A stretch of DNA of 64,000 nt from Actinoplanes octamycinicus (lineage in GTDB: Bacteria; Actinomycetota; Actinomycetes; Mycobacteriales; Micromonosporaceae): assembly GCF_014205225.1 (NCBI RefSeq), contig NZ_JACHNB010000001.1, positions 1,984,001 to 2,048,000 on the forward strand, in the 5' to 3' direction. Under the pieces are notes generated by a model. It did no database searches and was not told where the DNA came from. It was given only the letters and a program-made list of their open reading frames with translations. Positions 23,186-32,400 of the stretch are shown piece by piece. Made by a program: the position numbers and the translations under genes. Every line of letters starts with the position of its first letter. The stretch's first letter is position 1.

Positions 23186-24993
23186 ACGCGCCGATGACAA
23201 CCATCAACCCGGCCGCGAACAGCCACGGCAAACACCTCGACCCCGACCCGGCCGCCCCCGCCCGCACCAGCCCCCAGGACGCCGGCTGGCTGCGGCTGTC
23301 GGCGGCGCTGACCGCGCACCTACCGCCGATCGCCGGCCGCGGCGACCTGATCGTGATCTGCGAACCCGGCGCCGGCCGCGGCGCCCCTGCCTGCCTGCTG
23401 CGCGAACAGGCAACCGTCGAGATCAACGGCGACTACCTCGACTGCGACCTCACCACGATCGACACCGACGACCCGGACGCGCGCGAACAGTTCCCCGTTC
23501 TCTGGGGACTGCTCACCCACGAGGCCGCCCACAGCCAGCACACCTGCTGGGAGTTCGGCGCCGGTGAACCAGCCGCCGCCGAAGCCGCCGTCCTGCTCGA
23601 GGAATCCCGCATCGAAGCAGCACAGGTCCGTCGCCGGCCCGGCGACCGCCGATGGCTGCGCGCCGCCGCCACCAAGATCCTGCTCGCCGAAGTCCCGGAC
23701 ACCGACGAGAAGTGGTCGGCCGCCGCCACCGCCGCGCTGGTCCTCGCCCGCGCCGACGCCGGTGTCCTCGATCCCGACGAAGTACGCCCCGTCCGCGACG
23801 CGGTCACGACCATCCTCGGACCCGCGACGCTCGCCGAGCTGACCCAGGTGTGGCGCCACGCTCACCAGGTCGACGACTTCGACACCGACACCATGCTCGA
23901 CCTCGGCCGCCGCTGGTGCTCGATCCTGAACATCACCCCCGACGACACGACCATTCCGCCGCTGAGCGGCCCACCCGGTCCCGGCCGGCCCGACACCCCC
24001 GGCGCCACGCCAGCAGGCGGAGGCGCCTGCACGGGAGCCTTACGCAAAGCCGCCGGCCAGGTGGTCGTGACCGTCGCTGACCACGACGGTGAACAAGCCG
24101 AAGCCCAAGCCGAAGCAGCCCGCTCAGCGGCCCGCCGATCCGCCGACCGCGACGCCGAGGACCGCGCCCGTACCCGGGCGACAACCGCCGAACGAAAAGT
24201 GTTCAGCAACTCCGCCGGTGTCCACCCCAACGGCAAACCCCGCGCCACCGCGCCACCACCGACAACGCGGCCGGCGACCGAAGCCGAACGCGCCGCCGCC
24301 CGCCACCTGGCCCGCGCGCTGCGCGCCGCCGCATACCGGGAACCCACCGAAATCCGCACGACGGCGTCAACCCCGCCGGGACGGCTGTGGGCGCGAGCAG
24401 CGATGACCGCAGACGCCCAGCGCGCCGCCGGCCGGCAACCCACCGCCGAACCCTGGCGGCGTACCGAACGCCGCCGGCATCCGAGCCCGCCCATCACCGT
24501 CGGGATCTGCGCCGACGTCTCACCCTCGGTCAGCGCCTTCGCCCACCCGATCGCCTCCGCGGCCTGGATCACCGCCCAGGCCGCGACCTGGGCCGGCGGC
24601 ACCAGCGCCACCGTCACCTTCGGCAGGTTCGTCACCGCCATCACCGCACCCGGGCAGGCACCCGCCCAGGTTCGCCTCTTCGGCCAGGAGAACGACACCG
24701 CAGGATTCCCCCTGGCAGTCGATGCCCTCGACGCCGCGCTCGGCCTCGCCGACCCGCGGGCCGGCGCCCGGCTGCTGGTCGTCGTCAGCGACGGCGAGTT
24801 CACCGCCACCGAAACGCAAGCAGGTCAGCACCGCATGGACCGGCTCCTGCGTGCCGGCTGCGCCCTGCTCTGGCTGGCCCCACCCGGCAGCACCCCACTC
24901 AACGGCGGTCAGCAGGTGACCCTCGCCGACCCCGCCCAGTCCGGGCGGCTGATCGCGAGAGCCGCCACCGCCGCCATGACAGCGCACCGCTGA
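23182..24993 (+). CDS. VWA-domain protein with an HExxH motif, partner of the MoxR ATPase
   Basis: A 603-residue protein. An N-terminal domain (about 40-250) contains 'LWGLLTHEAAHSQHT' at about 107-121, a HExxH zinc-protease motif, followed by 'LLEESRIEAAQ' at about 135, whose Glu could be the third ligand. A charged Ala/Arg linker follows (about 290-400). A VWA domain lies at the C-terminus: 'ADVSPSVSAF' at about 443 supplies the DxSxS MIDAS motif, and 'LLVVVSDGEF' at about 533 the later Asp. GTG 23182 overlaps the MoxR stop; ATG 23194 is an alternative. Combining a metallopeptidase-like domain with VWA next to a MoxR ATPase suggests an ATP-driven maturation or proteolysis machine. Activity is inferred only. 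Confidence 0.82.
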   Translation: MNAPMTTINPAANSHGKHLDPDPAAPARTSPQDAGWLRLSAALTAHLPPIAGRGDLIVICEPGAGRGAPACLLREQATVEINGDYLDCDLTTIDTDDPDAREQFPVLWGLLTHEAAHSQHTCWEFGAGEPAAAEAAVLLEESRIEAAQVRRRPGDRRWLRAAATKILLAEVPDTDEKWSAAATAALVLARADAGVLDPDEVRPVRDAVTTILGPATLAELTQVWRHAHQVDDFDTDTMLDLGRRWCSILNITPDDTTIPPLSGPPGPGRPDTPGATPAGGGACTGALRKAAGQVVVTVADHDGEQAEAQAEAARSAARRSADRDAEDRARTRATTAERKVFSNSAGVHPNGKPRATAPPPTTRPATEAERAAARHLARALRAAAYREPTEIRTTASTPPGRLWARAAMTADAQRAAGRQPTAEPWRRTERRRHPSPPITVGICADVSPSVSAFAHPIASAAWITAQAATWAGGTSATVTFGRFVTAITAPGQAPAQVRLFGQENDTAGFPLAVDALDAALGLADPRAGARLLVVVSDGEFTATETQAGQHRMDRLLRAGCALLWLAPPGSTPLNGGQQVTLADPAQSGRLIARAATAAMTAHR

Positions 24994-24996
24994 CCG

Positions 24997-25028
24997 CTAC
25001 GCCGAGCCCAGCACCGGGCTCGGCGTAG
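24997..25028 (+). terminator. Strong terminator after the MoxR/VWA operon
   Basis: CTACGCCGAGCCC (24997-25009) pairs perfectly with GGGCTCGGCGTAG (25016-25028): a 13-bp stem and 6-nt loop, beginning 4 nt after the VWA stop. Confidence 0.75.
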
Positions 25029-25169
25029 CCCAGCACACCGTCAACGGCTCGGTGGGGCGCAGCGCGCCCGGCCCGCACACCATGGCTTGACGGGCACTGA
25101 TCATCACGGTGGTGTGGAGGGCAGGGACGCCGCCGGCAGGCCCCCGGCCGGCGGCTCCGACGGACAGGT

Positions 25170-25679
25170 TCACCCCTCGTCGGGATCCGGCCGATTGCGG
25201 AAGAACGGCCTGAGGACGAAGGCGAGCAGCCGCAGCCACAGTGGGAGGCGGTCCGCCTCGTGCGGTCCGCCCCAGCCGGCGATGTTGCTTCCGGACTCAT
25301 AACTGACCGGTGACTCGTGATGCCACCCAGCACCGGCGCTGCGCTCGTACGCGTTCGGCGCCACGGAGAGCAGAGGCTCCGCATCCCGCAGCGCGAATCG
25401 TCGCAGCTTCTTCGGCTCGGCGAGGATCTGCTCATAGGTGGCACGACCGGCGCAGACAGCGGCACAGCGCACGTAGAGGAACCAGTCACCACGAGCCCGA
25501 GCGGCCCGGGCATGTGCTCGGGTGTCAAGGGCGTGCAGCGCGAACGCCAGCTGATCGGCGAAGGCGACGATCTCGGATGCTGGGCGGGTGGCGAGTTCAT
25601 CAGCCAGGCGCTCTATCGCCTCGTCGTCCGGCTCGGCACCCATGGTCCCTATGAGGCGCCAGAACGCGTCCTGTTCCAT
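25170..25679 (-). CDS. DUF4240 family protein
   Basis: A 169-residue protein whose start 'MEQDAFWRLIGTMGAEPDDE' followed by 'AIERLADELATRPASEIVAF' matches the DUF4240 pattern of short actinobacterial proteins (typically 150-200 residues, N-terminal 'FW.LI'). The middle has 'WFLYVRCAAVCAGRATYEQI', and the C-terminus has a hydrophobic basic stretch ('LPLWLRLLAFVLRPFFRN') that could touch the membrane. Family function is unknown. ATG 25679 is chosen as the usual family start; ATG 25691 would add four residues. It is alone on the minus strand and faces the MoxR/VWA terminator. Confidence 0.75.
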   Translation of the reverse strand: MEQDAFWRLIGTMGAEPDDEAIERLADELATRPASEIVAFADQLAFALHALDTRAHARAARARGDWFLYVRCAAVCAGRATYEQILAEPKKLRRFALRDAEPLLSVAPNAYERSAGAGWHHESPVSYESGSNIAGWGGPHEADRLPLWLRLLAFVLRPFFRNRPDPDEG

Positions 25680-26008
25680 AGGCAAGATCATCCCTGCTGC
25701 CTCGGCACCCACCCTCCTGCCCGAGGCCAGAAACCGGACCTCAACGGCTTGATTCTGGTTACACAGGAAGGAAACGACTGATCTGCGGGCGGCTGCGGAT
25801 ACCCAGCACGGTCCGGATCTGGTATCTGACGGCCACACCGGCTGGCCGCACCCGACTTCCATACCCCTGGTGCGGAAAGCACCGAGTGCCTGAGGGCATG
25901 GCTGACGGCTGCTTCGCCTCATGGGGCGGGGCAGCCGTCAGCTTCCGGATACGCAAAGGCGTAACCTTCGCGGCGGCCATCAAGCCGCAGCCGGTCACTG
26001 GTAGGGCG

Positions 26009-26422
26009 TTACGGGCCGACGTAGCCAGCGTTCACCATGTAGTACCCGTCTTCACACCAGGCATAGGAGTACTTCCCCCAGGAGTGGAACGCGCCGGTGG
26101 CGCGGTGAATCCCTTCGTGGTAGTAGGACGAGCCATCACTGAGACTGACGCATTGGGCCCACGCGTAGTACCTGCCCAGCCCGCTCCAGTCTCGGCAGCG
26201 AACGCGGTATTCCACCGGGAAGCCACCGGTTTGGCAGTCGCCCGCGAGAGCCTGTGCGTCGTTGCCAGCCTGCGGGCGGTCGCTGCCCGCTGATTGGCTG
26301 GATGGTGTCGCCACCGTGGTATCGGTGGCATGGTCCGTGGCCATCGCCGCGCCGGGAGATGCAAACAGCGCCCCGCTGCCCAGTATCAGAGCTGCTGCGA
26401 TGAGGATGAGTCGTTTACGCAT
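26009..26422 (-). CDS. Small secreted Cys-containing protein
   Basis: A 137-residue exported protein: a basic start (MRKRLILIAA), a hydrophobic core and a cleavage site near 'GAAMATDH' (about residue 27). A Ser/Thr/Gln linker follows, then an 85-residue mature domain with four Cys ('DCQTGGFPVEYRVRCRDW', 'AQCVSLSDG', 'AWCEDGYY') and many Tyr and Trp. The four Cys could make two disulphides, as in small extracellular enzymes or inhibitors. GAGGTG precedes the ATG closely. No family is recognised. The flanking 26423-26739 gap shows no gene. Confidence 0.72.
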   Translation of the reverse strand: MRKRLILIAAALILGSGALFASPGAAMATDHATDTTVATPSSQSAGSDRPQAGNDAQALAGDCQTGGFPVEYRVRCRDWSGLGRYYAWAQCVSLSDGSSYYHEGIHRATGAFHSWGKYSYAWCEDGYYMVNAGYVGP

Positions 26423-26739
26423 GTCACCTCGTCCTGTGCGTTGTCGAGTGGCCGGGATGGGACTTCCGACCGCCTGTCACGAACCTGTGTAGCGGCACGG
26501 AGTTTGTTCGGCTCCTGCTCGAGCCGGTGGACAGACAACTCCAGACAACGCGTCAGCGACTCACCCGGGTGGGCGGACCGGTTAAGCGCCCGAACCAGTT
26601 GTGCGATGGCGAGGATCTGTAGCCGATGAAGAGGTCAGCCCTGACCTGCCGTGATCGACGCAAGCGGGGGTGCGGCGGTTCGCGAGCGGTTGAGGTGCGT
26701 GCGGATGCCGGGGTCGGCTGCTCACGCTGAACTTTCGTC

Positions 26740-26994
26740 TCAGTTCATGCGATAGTCCGAGCGAGAATCTACGAGCTGCCCGCCTGGGCTGGGGAAGCGG
26801 GGCGACAGGATCACGCCGATCCCGAATCCCAGAGTCTGCTCGATCACCCGACGGACCTCACTCATCTCGGCCTGGCCCTCGTCGTAGGCGAGCACCAGGC
26901 CGAAACCCTTGTTCGAGCGCAGCTCCCAGCGCGGCGTATCACCGAACGATGACACCAACGCGGTCAGCAGCTGCTCGGCCGGCCTCTCGAACAT
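26740..26994 (-). CDS. Small cytoplasmic protein of unknown function
   Basis: An 84-residue protein starting MFERPAEQLLTALV, with an alpha/beta feel ('WELRSNKGFGLVLAYDEGQA', 'MSEVRRVIEQTLGFGIGVIL'). Third codon positions are coding-like. No clear ribosome binding site precedes the ATG at 26994. It starts 67 nt after the stop of the LysM-BTAD gene on the same strand and could be its second cistron. No family is known to me. Confidence 0.55.
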   Translation of the reverse strand: MFERPAEQLLTALVSSFGDTPRWELRSNKGFGLVLAYDEGQAEMSEVRRVIEQTLGFGIGVILSPRFPSPGGQLVDSRSDYRMN

Positions 26995-27061
26995 ATGATC
27001 TAGTCTAGCCGTTCGGGAGGGGCCGCGCCGTCGGCACGGCCTGATCCACCGAGCGCCTCCA

Positions 27062-30000
27062 TCAGGCGCTGGCCGCCGAATGCGAGGGCGCCTGTTGCCC
27101 GTGCCGCTGCAGGCCGGCGATCAACTGGTCGGACAAGGCGATCGTCTCGTCGCTGACTTCGGCGTCGATCTGCGCCATCGCCCGGCCGGCGGCGCGCCGT
27201 AGCGACAGGATCGCGTCGACGTGCCCGAGCGCGGCCCGGGCCCGCATCGCGTACCGGTACAGCTCCTCGCTGTGCGGGCTGTGCCCGATGGCGGCCTCCA
27301 GCACCTGAACCTGTGCCTCGGGCTGGTCGGCGAGAGCGTCGGCCAGGGTGAGGTGGGCGTCGAGGGCCTGCTGGCGGATGGCCTCCCGGTACGGTTCGGC
27401 CCATTCGTAGTCGACACCGTCGGCGAACGGGCCGCGGTAGGCGTCGACGGCGCGGCGCAGCCCGGCGATGCGCTCGCGCCGGTCGGTGGCGTGGTTGGCC
27501 TCGCGGATCGCCGACCGCATCCGCCACAGGTCGACATCGATGAGCGACTGGTTCAGCACGTACCGGTGCTGAGGGTGGGTGAGGTAGGTGCCCGGGCCGG
27601 CGATGCGCCGCATCACGTTGCGGATATCGGAGACGTAGGTGTGCAGCCGTTGCGGGGCTTTGCTGGCGGGGGCGTCGGGCAGCAGGTCGTCGAGGATCTG
27701 CTCGGTGGTGGCGCTGCCGTCGTGGACGGCCAGGTAGACGAGCAGTTCCAAGGCCTTGCGGCGAGGCAGCCGGTCCAGCTCCTCCGCCACGATCCGCGGG
27801 GTGCCGAGGACCGCCACCTCGACCCGCTCACCAGAGTGCTCGGCGATGGCATCGCCGTGCTGGTCCTGATCATCGGCGGTGGGCTGTGCCATCGGTTCGT
27901 TGGATTCGGGGTCGTCCTGGTCGACCGGGATGGGCGCCGTCAGGGGATCGGTGGGGGCCGGTGTGGGCAGCTCGGCCTGGGTTGCCGGATCGCTCTGACC
28001 GGCGCCGCCGGTGGTGAGGCAGAGGAAGGTTCGTCCGGCGTCGGTCAGCTGCCACAGCGTCTGACCGTTGTCGGCGCGCACCGTCCGGGTGTGGCCGGTG
28101 TGTTCCCAGTGCACCAGTTTGGCGGTCGTCGCGGGGTACGGCATGCCGGTGTGCCCGGCGACCGCGGCGGCGGTCGCGTCGCCGAGCTGTGCAAGAGCGG
28201 AGAGGGCGAGGATCGCGTCGTCTTCGCGGACCGCGGTCGCGGCGGCGGCGGCCGGGACCGTGCCGGCTGCAGGCTGCGGTTGCGCCCGGCCGGTGTGCGC
28301 CTCCGCCAGGGTGCTGATGACGGCGATGGTCTCGGCGCCGGTGAGGACGGCGAGCCGGCCGATGTCGGCGGGGTGCCGGCCGTGGCGGCTGCCGTCGCCC
28401 GGCGTGGTGGTGCCGTCGCCGGCGACGGCAACGGTGGTGCCGTCCGGCCAGGCGCCGAGCAGCACGCCATGGATGCCCAGGCGTTCGCCTTGGGCCAGCA
28501 GGGCGGCGATACGGGTCTGCTCGTGCCGGCCGGTCGCGTCGGCCAGCAGCATGATCGGCGGTGTCGGTTCCTCGACCGGGTCGGCGGCGCGCATCGCGGC
28601 GACGGTGTCGACCCGGTGCGCGTAGACCAGCCGGCTGCGGTACAGGATCTGTTCCTCCAGCAGATCCAGCGCGGCGGCGAGGTCGGTGGTGACGGTCAGC
28701 TGCGGTGTGTCCGGCAGCTCGCCCATGGCGGCGCCGAACAAGGCAGTGGCGGTCGCCGACGGCAGCACCACCTGGCTGTGCGGCTCGTCCGGGCTACGGT
28801 CGGCGAGCGCGGCAGCCAGCAGGCCGCGGGCCGCCGCTGCCGCGCCGGGGCCGACCAACCCGAGCCCGGACGACGGCCAGAGCGCCGCGACCGGATTCGT
28901 CAGGGCGGGCGCGACCGGCCGCACCGGCTGCCGCGCGTCCGCGAGGCCACTACCCCGGTCTTCCCCTTGCGCGGAGGCGCTGACCTGGACGTCCTCGATC
29001 GTGGCAGCCGACGCCTGGGGCGTGGCCGGTTGCGGTGGCGGCGCGGACGCGGCCGGGTGAGGGTGGGTGCGCAGGCTACGGCGGATCTCGGTGACGACCG
29101 GGGGTAGCGGCGCGAGGTCGGGATCCTGCAGCCGCAGTTCGACGCCGGCGGGCCGACGCCGGTACCGGCGCCGCCGGTGAGCCCACAGCAGCGTGGCTGC
29201 GGCGGCGACCGCGCCGGCGAGACCGACGTCCAGCCAGCTGCCGCTGCTGAGGGACACCCCAGCGGGCGCGGCCCGGCCGGCGGCTGCGGATCCGTCAGCT
29301 TGTGGGCTGTCGGGGTGGGACGTGCCGGGCGGTGCCGGGGTGTCGTCGGCCGGGTCGATGGCGCCGTCGTCAGGGTCGGCGGCCGCACTGACCGTCGTAG
29401 CCGCGCCGGCCGAAGCGGCCGGCGCCGCGGGCTGCGATGCCGGGGCGCCCGGCGCCGGCGTGCTCGCGGACGATCCGCGGTCGCTGGGCGAGGACGTCGC
29501 GGGCGGCGGCGTGGCCGGCGTGGCGGGGAGGGCGGGTGCCGGCTTCGCCGTGGCACCGGGAAGGACAAGTTTCCAGGCGGGCCGGATGAGGTCGCCGCCG
29601 TGCATGTCGTAGCGGGCACGGTTGAGCCGGTAGATCTCCTTCCACCGGTACGGGTCACCGAGCTTGTCGTCGGCGATGTCCCACAAGGTGTCACCGCGAT
29701 GCACCGTCACCGTCTGGACATGGCGCGGATCGGCGGCCTGGCCGTGGGCCGCCGGCACCGCCCCCGCGCCGGATGACAGCGCCGCGGAGCCCGTCGCCGG
29801 GTGATGCCCGGAGGCGGTGAGGTCTGCCGCACCGGGGTGCCCGTCGGCCGCCGCGACGGCCGGTGCCGCGGCGTGGGCGGGCATCGCACCTCCCGCGGTG
29901 GCCACCGTCGCGGTTCCCAGCAGGGTGGCGGCCAGTCCCTGCATCGGTCCGGGCAGGAAATAGCAGATCCGCTCCCAGCTGCGCCGCCAGTCACGCGAAC

Positions 30001-30253
30001 ACGCCCGGGTGACGCCGAGTGCCAGCACGATGCTCGCGGTGAGGGCCCAGCCGATCCAGGCGATCACCCAGCCGGTCGTGCCGGCATGCTCGGCGTTCAG
30101 CGGCGCGTCCAGCCACTGCTGCACCTGCTCGGCGGTCACCGTCCGCGCCGGCCACGGCGCCCCGCCAACGGCGAGCATCACGGCCGGCGGGCCGGCCAGC
30201 ACCGCCACCACGACGATCGCGGTCCGTATCACCGCGAGCACACGGATCATCAT
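27062..30253 (-). CDS. Membrane-anchored LysM and BTAD (SARP-like) regulator
   Basis: A 1063-residue multidomain protein. Two membrane helices lie at about 8-30 and 62-82, and a third hydrophobic segment at 105-122. Residues 179-231 form a LysM domain ('VTVHRGDTLWDIADDKLGD', then 'WKEIYRLNRARYD'), presumably outside and binding peptidoglycan. After a Pro/Ala linker there is another helix at about 345-358 followed by an Arg cluster. Residues about 440-670 hold a region I cannot name. Residues 672-742 form a winged helix like that of the 13651 protein. Residues about 811-1045 form a winged helix plus BTAD repeats ('LPRRKALELLVYLAVHDG', 'RLHTYVSDIRNVMRR', 'DVDLWRMRSAIREANHA'). It may sense the wall and act on transcription from the membrane. 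It is divergent from the 30521-34203 operon. Confidence 0.85.
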   Translation of the reverse strand: MMIRVLAVIRTAIVVVAVLAGPPAVMLAVGGAPWPARTVTAEQVQQWLDAPLNAEHAGTTGWVIAWIGWALTASIVLALGVTRACSRDWRRSWERICYFLPGPMQGLAATLLGTATVATAGGAMPAHAAAPAVAAADGHPGAADLTASGHHPATGSAALSSGAGAVPAAHGQAADPRHVQTVTVHRGDTLWDIADDKLGDPYRWKEIYRLNRARYDMHGGDLIRPAWKLVLPGATAKPAPALPATPATPPPATSSPSDRGSSASTPAPGAPASQPAAPAASAGAATTVSAAADPDDGAIDPADDTPAPPGTSHPDSPQADGSAAAGRAAPAGVSLSSGSWLDVGLAGAVAAAATLLWAHRRRRYRRRPAGVELRLQDPDLAPLPPVVTEIRRSLRTHPHPAASAPPPQPATPQASAATIEDVQVSASAQGEDRGSGLADARQPVRPVAPALTNPVAALWPSSGLGLVGPGAAAAARGLLAAALADRSPDEPHSQVVLPSATATALFGAAMGELPDTPQLTVTTDLAAALDLLEEQILYRSRLVYAHRVDTVAAMRAADPVEEPTPPIMLLADATGRHEQTRIAALLAQGERLGIHGVLLGAWPDGTTVAVAGDGTTTPGDGSRHGRHPADIGRLAVLTGAETIAVISTLAEAHTGRAQPQPAAGTVPAAAAATAVREDDAILALSALAQLGDATAAAVAGHTGMPYPATTAKLVHWEHTGHTRTVRADNGQTLWQLTDAGRTFLCLTTGGAGQSDPATQAELPTPAPTDPLTAPIPVDQDDPESNEPMAQPTADDQDQHGDAIAEHSGERVEVAVLGTPRIVAEELDRLPRRKALELLVYLAVHDGSATTEQILDDLLPDAPASKAPQRLHTYVSDIRNVMRRIAGPGTYLTHPQHRYVLNQSLIDVDLWRMRSAIREANHATDRRERIAGLRRAVDAYRGPFADGVDYEWAEPYREAIRQQALDAHLTLADALADQPEAQVQVLEAAIGHSPHSEELYRYAMRARAALGHVDAILSLRRAAGRAMAQIDAEVSDETIALSDQLIAGLQRHGQQAPSHSAASA

Positions 30254-30387
30254 TCCTCCATCCCGGGACAGTGATCAGGCATGGCGCAGACCGACTGCCG
30301 ACACCCCCGCCGGGGGATGCGCCAAGCACGCGTCGGCGACGCATTCCGACGCTAAGCCGACACCCTCCCGGCGGGCGCCTATCAGCC

Positions 30388-30415
30388 GCTTACAAAACCT
30401 CACAACCGGCTTACA
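30388..30415. promoter_or_regulatory. Candidate SARP/BTAD operator in the divergent promoter
   Basis: Heptamers GCTTACA (30388-30394), CTCACAA (30399-30405) and GCTTACA (30409-30415) are spaced 11 and 10 bp apart. Direct heptamers at 11-bp steps are the known layout for SARP regulators. They lie between two divergent transcription units that each encode a BTAD protein, so autoregulation is plausible. The 267-bp gap (30254-30520) holds no gene. Confidence 0.5.
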
Positions 30416-30520
30416 CGTTGGATAACGGCAGCTCACGGTCGCTCTAGGCGGTTGCTGCATCGGAGTTCGTCAACATAAAGAAGGCGTGACGAATCGGCGA
30501 TCATCTGTTTCACTGGGCCG

Positions 30521-32383
30521 GTGACACCATTGCTGGTGATCGATTACGGGGCCGCTTTAACGCGCGCGATCATGATCGGATCCGATGGCGTGCTCAACCC
30601 ACTGCAATTCGACGGCGGCTGGGAACTGTCGTCAGCGGTGCACGTGGGCGCCGGAGACCTCGCCGTCGGAGCGCAGGCCTGGCAGCGCGCCGCGGACGAC
30701 CCGGACGGGTTCGTACTGTCGCCGCTACGGGCCGGCAGCGGGCAGGTCAGCGCGGGCACGGTGACCGTCGAGACCGCCGACCTGGCAGCCGCCACCCTGC
30801 AACAGGTCGCCGCCGAGGCCGCCCGGGTAGCGGGGGAGCCGGTGACGCAGGCGCACCTGGTCGTGCCGGCCGGCTGGGGGCCGCGCCGCCGGACCTGGCT
30901 GCGCCATGCCGCCCGCACCGCCGGCCTGCAGGTGACCCGGGTGATCGACGCACCCGTCGCCGCCGCCTGCCGGGTCGCCCCTACCACGGGCACCGAAGGC
31001 CGGGTACTGCTGATCGTCGACGTCGGCGCCGGATGCGAGGTCAGCGTCCTGCAGCAGAACGCGCACGGCACCGAGGTCCTCGCGACCCTCGACGACCCGG
31101 ACGCCGGCGGCGACCGGATCGCCGCGCTGCTGAGCACCATGCTGACCGGCACCACCGTCGACGACCTTCCCGAACACCAGCGGTGGACCACCCTCGCGAT
31201 GATCCGCACCGTCCTGCCGACACTGATCCAGCAACCCGCGGTCACCATGGCACTGCCCACCACCGGACCGGTCGTCGTCGCCAGCGTCCAAGCGGCGCAG
31301 AGCGCACAACCGGTCCTCGAACGCGTCGGCGAACTCGCCGCCCAGGCGATCACGGCCGCCGACCTGACCCTCGCCGACGTGCACGCCGTCTACCTGATCG
31401 GCGGTGTCGCCGCACTCCCCGGCGCACCGGAGCTGATCGCCGCCAAGCTCGGCATCGCGCCGCAGGTGCCGCCCGCGCCGGCCTCCGCCGCGGTGGCCGG
31501 CGCCGCCGAAACCGACCCCGGCGCCGCAGCAGCGCGAGCGACGAACACCGGCGAACCCCTGCGGCTGCCTCCGCTGCGACGCATCGTGCTGTTCGGCATC
31601 CCCGGCCTGCTCGCGCTGCTGCTCTATGCCCACTTCCTGCTCGGCTCCGACCTGTACGGCACCGCACCGTTCGGCAGATACCGAGGAGAGATTTATGAGC
31701 TGATCGCCGGCTGGCCGGAACTAACCCTGGCCTGCGTGTTCGTCCAGATTTGCCTGCTGCAGGCGGCCGGCGTCTTCGCAGCCCTGCTCGATCACAACGA
31801 GCGCGTCCCCGGCCGAACAGGTTCATCCAGCAGAATCAGCGCGGGCATCGGGATCGCCGTTATCGCCGGCCCGGCCATCGCCTACCTCATGGTGCTGATC
31901 GCGAACGCGTACTTCAACGGCTACGGCACCGCGGTCACCGACTGGACCACACGCTGGGCCGTCCTGCCGATCCTGCCCATCGCTGGCTGCGCTGCCCTGA
32001 TCGCCGCTATCGCCTGGCGCCGCAGGACCCCACCCGCCGACGGATGGGACACCATCCTCAGCTTCCCCATCATCTCCATGATCACCGCATCGCTCGGGGT
32101 CTTCTCCGCCACCGTGCCATCGGTCATGGGCACGCCGTACTGGCTGTATGGATGGGGACCGGCCTTCTCCTACGTCGGAGGCCTGCTGCTCGCCGTCGGC
32201 ATCGCCTGCGCCCTGGTCCGTCACCCACTCATCCGCCTCTTCCTCAGCCTCCCGCTCGCCATCGTTCTGATGACCCTCGCCCCAACCTTCTACGGCTATC
32301 GAGCGCTTGGCGCCCTCTACGCAGCCGCCGTCGCCGCCTGGTGCATCAGACGGCTCTGGACACTGCTCGCTGGCAACCGCTAA
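30521..32383 (+). CDS. Hsp70/actin-like ATPase fused to a polytopic membrane domain
   Basis: A 620-residue protein. Residues 1-305 look like an Hsp70-family actin-fold ATPase: 'LLVIDYGAALTRAIM' (phosphate 1) at the start, 'LIVDVGAGCEVSVL' (phosphate 2) at about 166 and 'VYLIGGVAALPG' (adenosine motif) at about 290. No substrate-binding domain follows. Instead residues about 355-615 contain about seven membrane helices, beginning 'LRRIVLFGIPGLLALLLYAH'. GTG 30521 is the first start in the frame, with a weak ribosome binding site. The next gene starts 17 nt later, so it shares an operon with a BTAD protein. A membrane-tethered Hsp70-like ATPase beside membrane regulators suggests signal transduction or assembly at the membrane. 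Its role is unknown. Confidence 0.8.
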   Translation: MTPLLVIDYGAALTRAIMIGSDGVLNPLQFDGGWELSSAVHVGAGDLAVGAQAWQRAADDPDGFVLSPLRAGSGQVSAGTVTVETADLAAATLQQVAAEAARVAGEPVTQAHLVVPAGWGPRRRTWLRHAARTAGLQVTRVIDAPVAAACRVAPTTGTEGRVLLIVDVGAGCEVSVLQQNAHGTEVLATLDDPDAGGDRIAALLSTMLTGTTVDDLPEHQRWTTLAMIRTVLPTLIQQPAVTMALPTTGPVVVASVQAAQSAQPVLERVGELAAQAITAADLTLADVHAVYLIGGVAALPGAPELIAAKLGIAPQVPPAPASAAVAGAAETDPGAAAARATNTGEPLRLPPLRRIVLFGIPGLLALLLYAHFLLGSDLYGTAPFGRYRGEIYELIAGWPELTLACVFVQICLLQAAGVFAALLDHNERVPGRTGSSSRISAGIGIAVIAGPAIAYLMVLIANAYFNGYGTAVTDWTTRWAVLPILPIAGCAALIAAIAWRRRTPPADGWDTILSFPIISMITASLGVFSATVPSVMGTPYWLYGWGPAFSYVGGLLLAVGIACALVRHPLIRLFLSLPLAIVLMTLAPTFYGYRALGALYAAAVAAWCIRRLWTLLAGNR

Positions 32384-32400
32384 CCGAAGGTGCACCGCAC

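Noticed and set aside
27221..29107. Long plus-strand frame opposite the LysM-BTAD gene
   Set aside because: It has low-complexity Gly/Arg/Val composition without domains. The minus-strand frame carries recognisable LysM and BTAD motifs and is longer.
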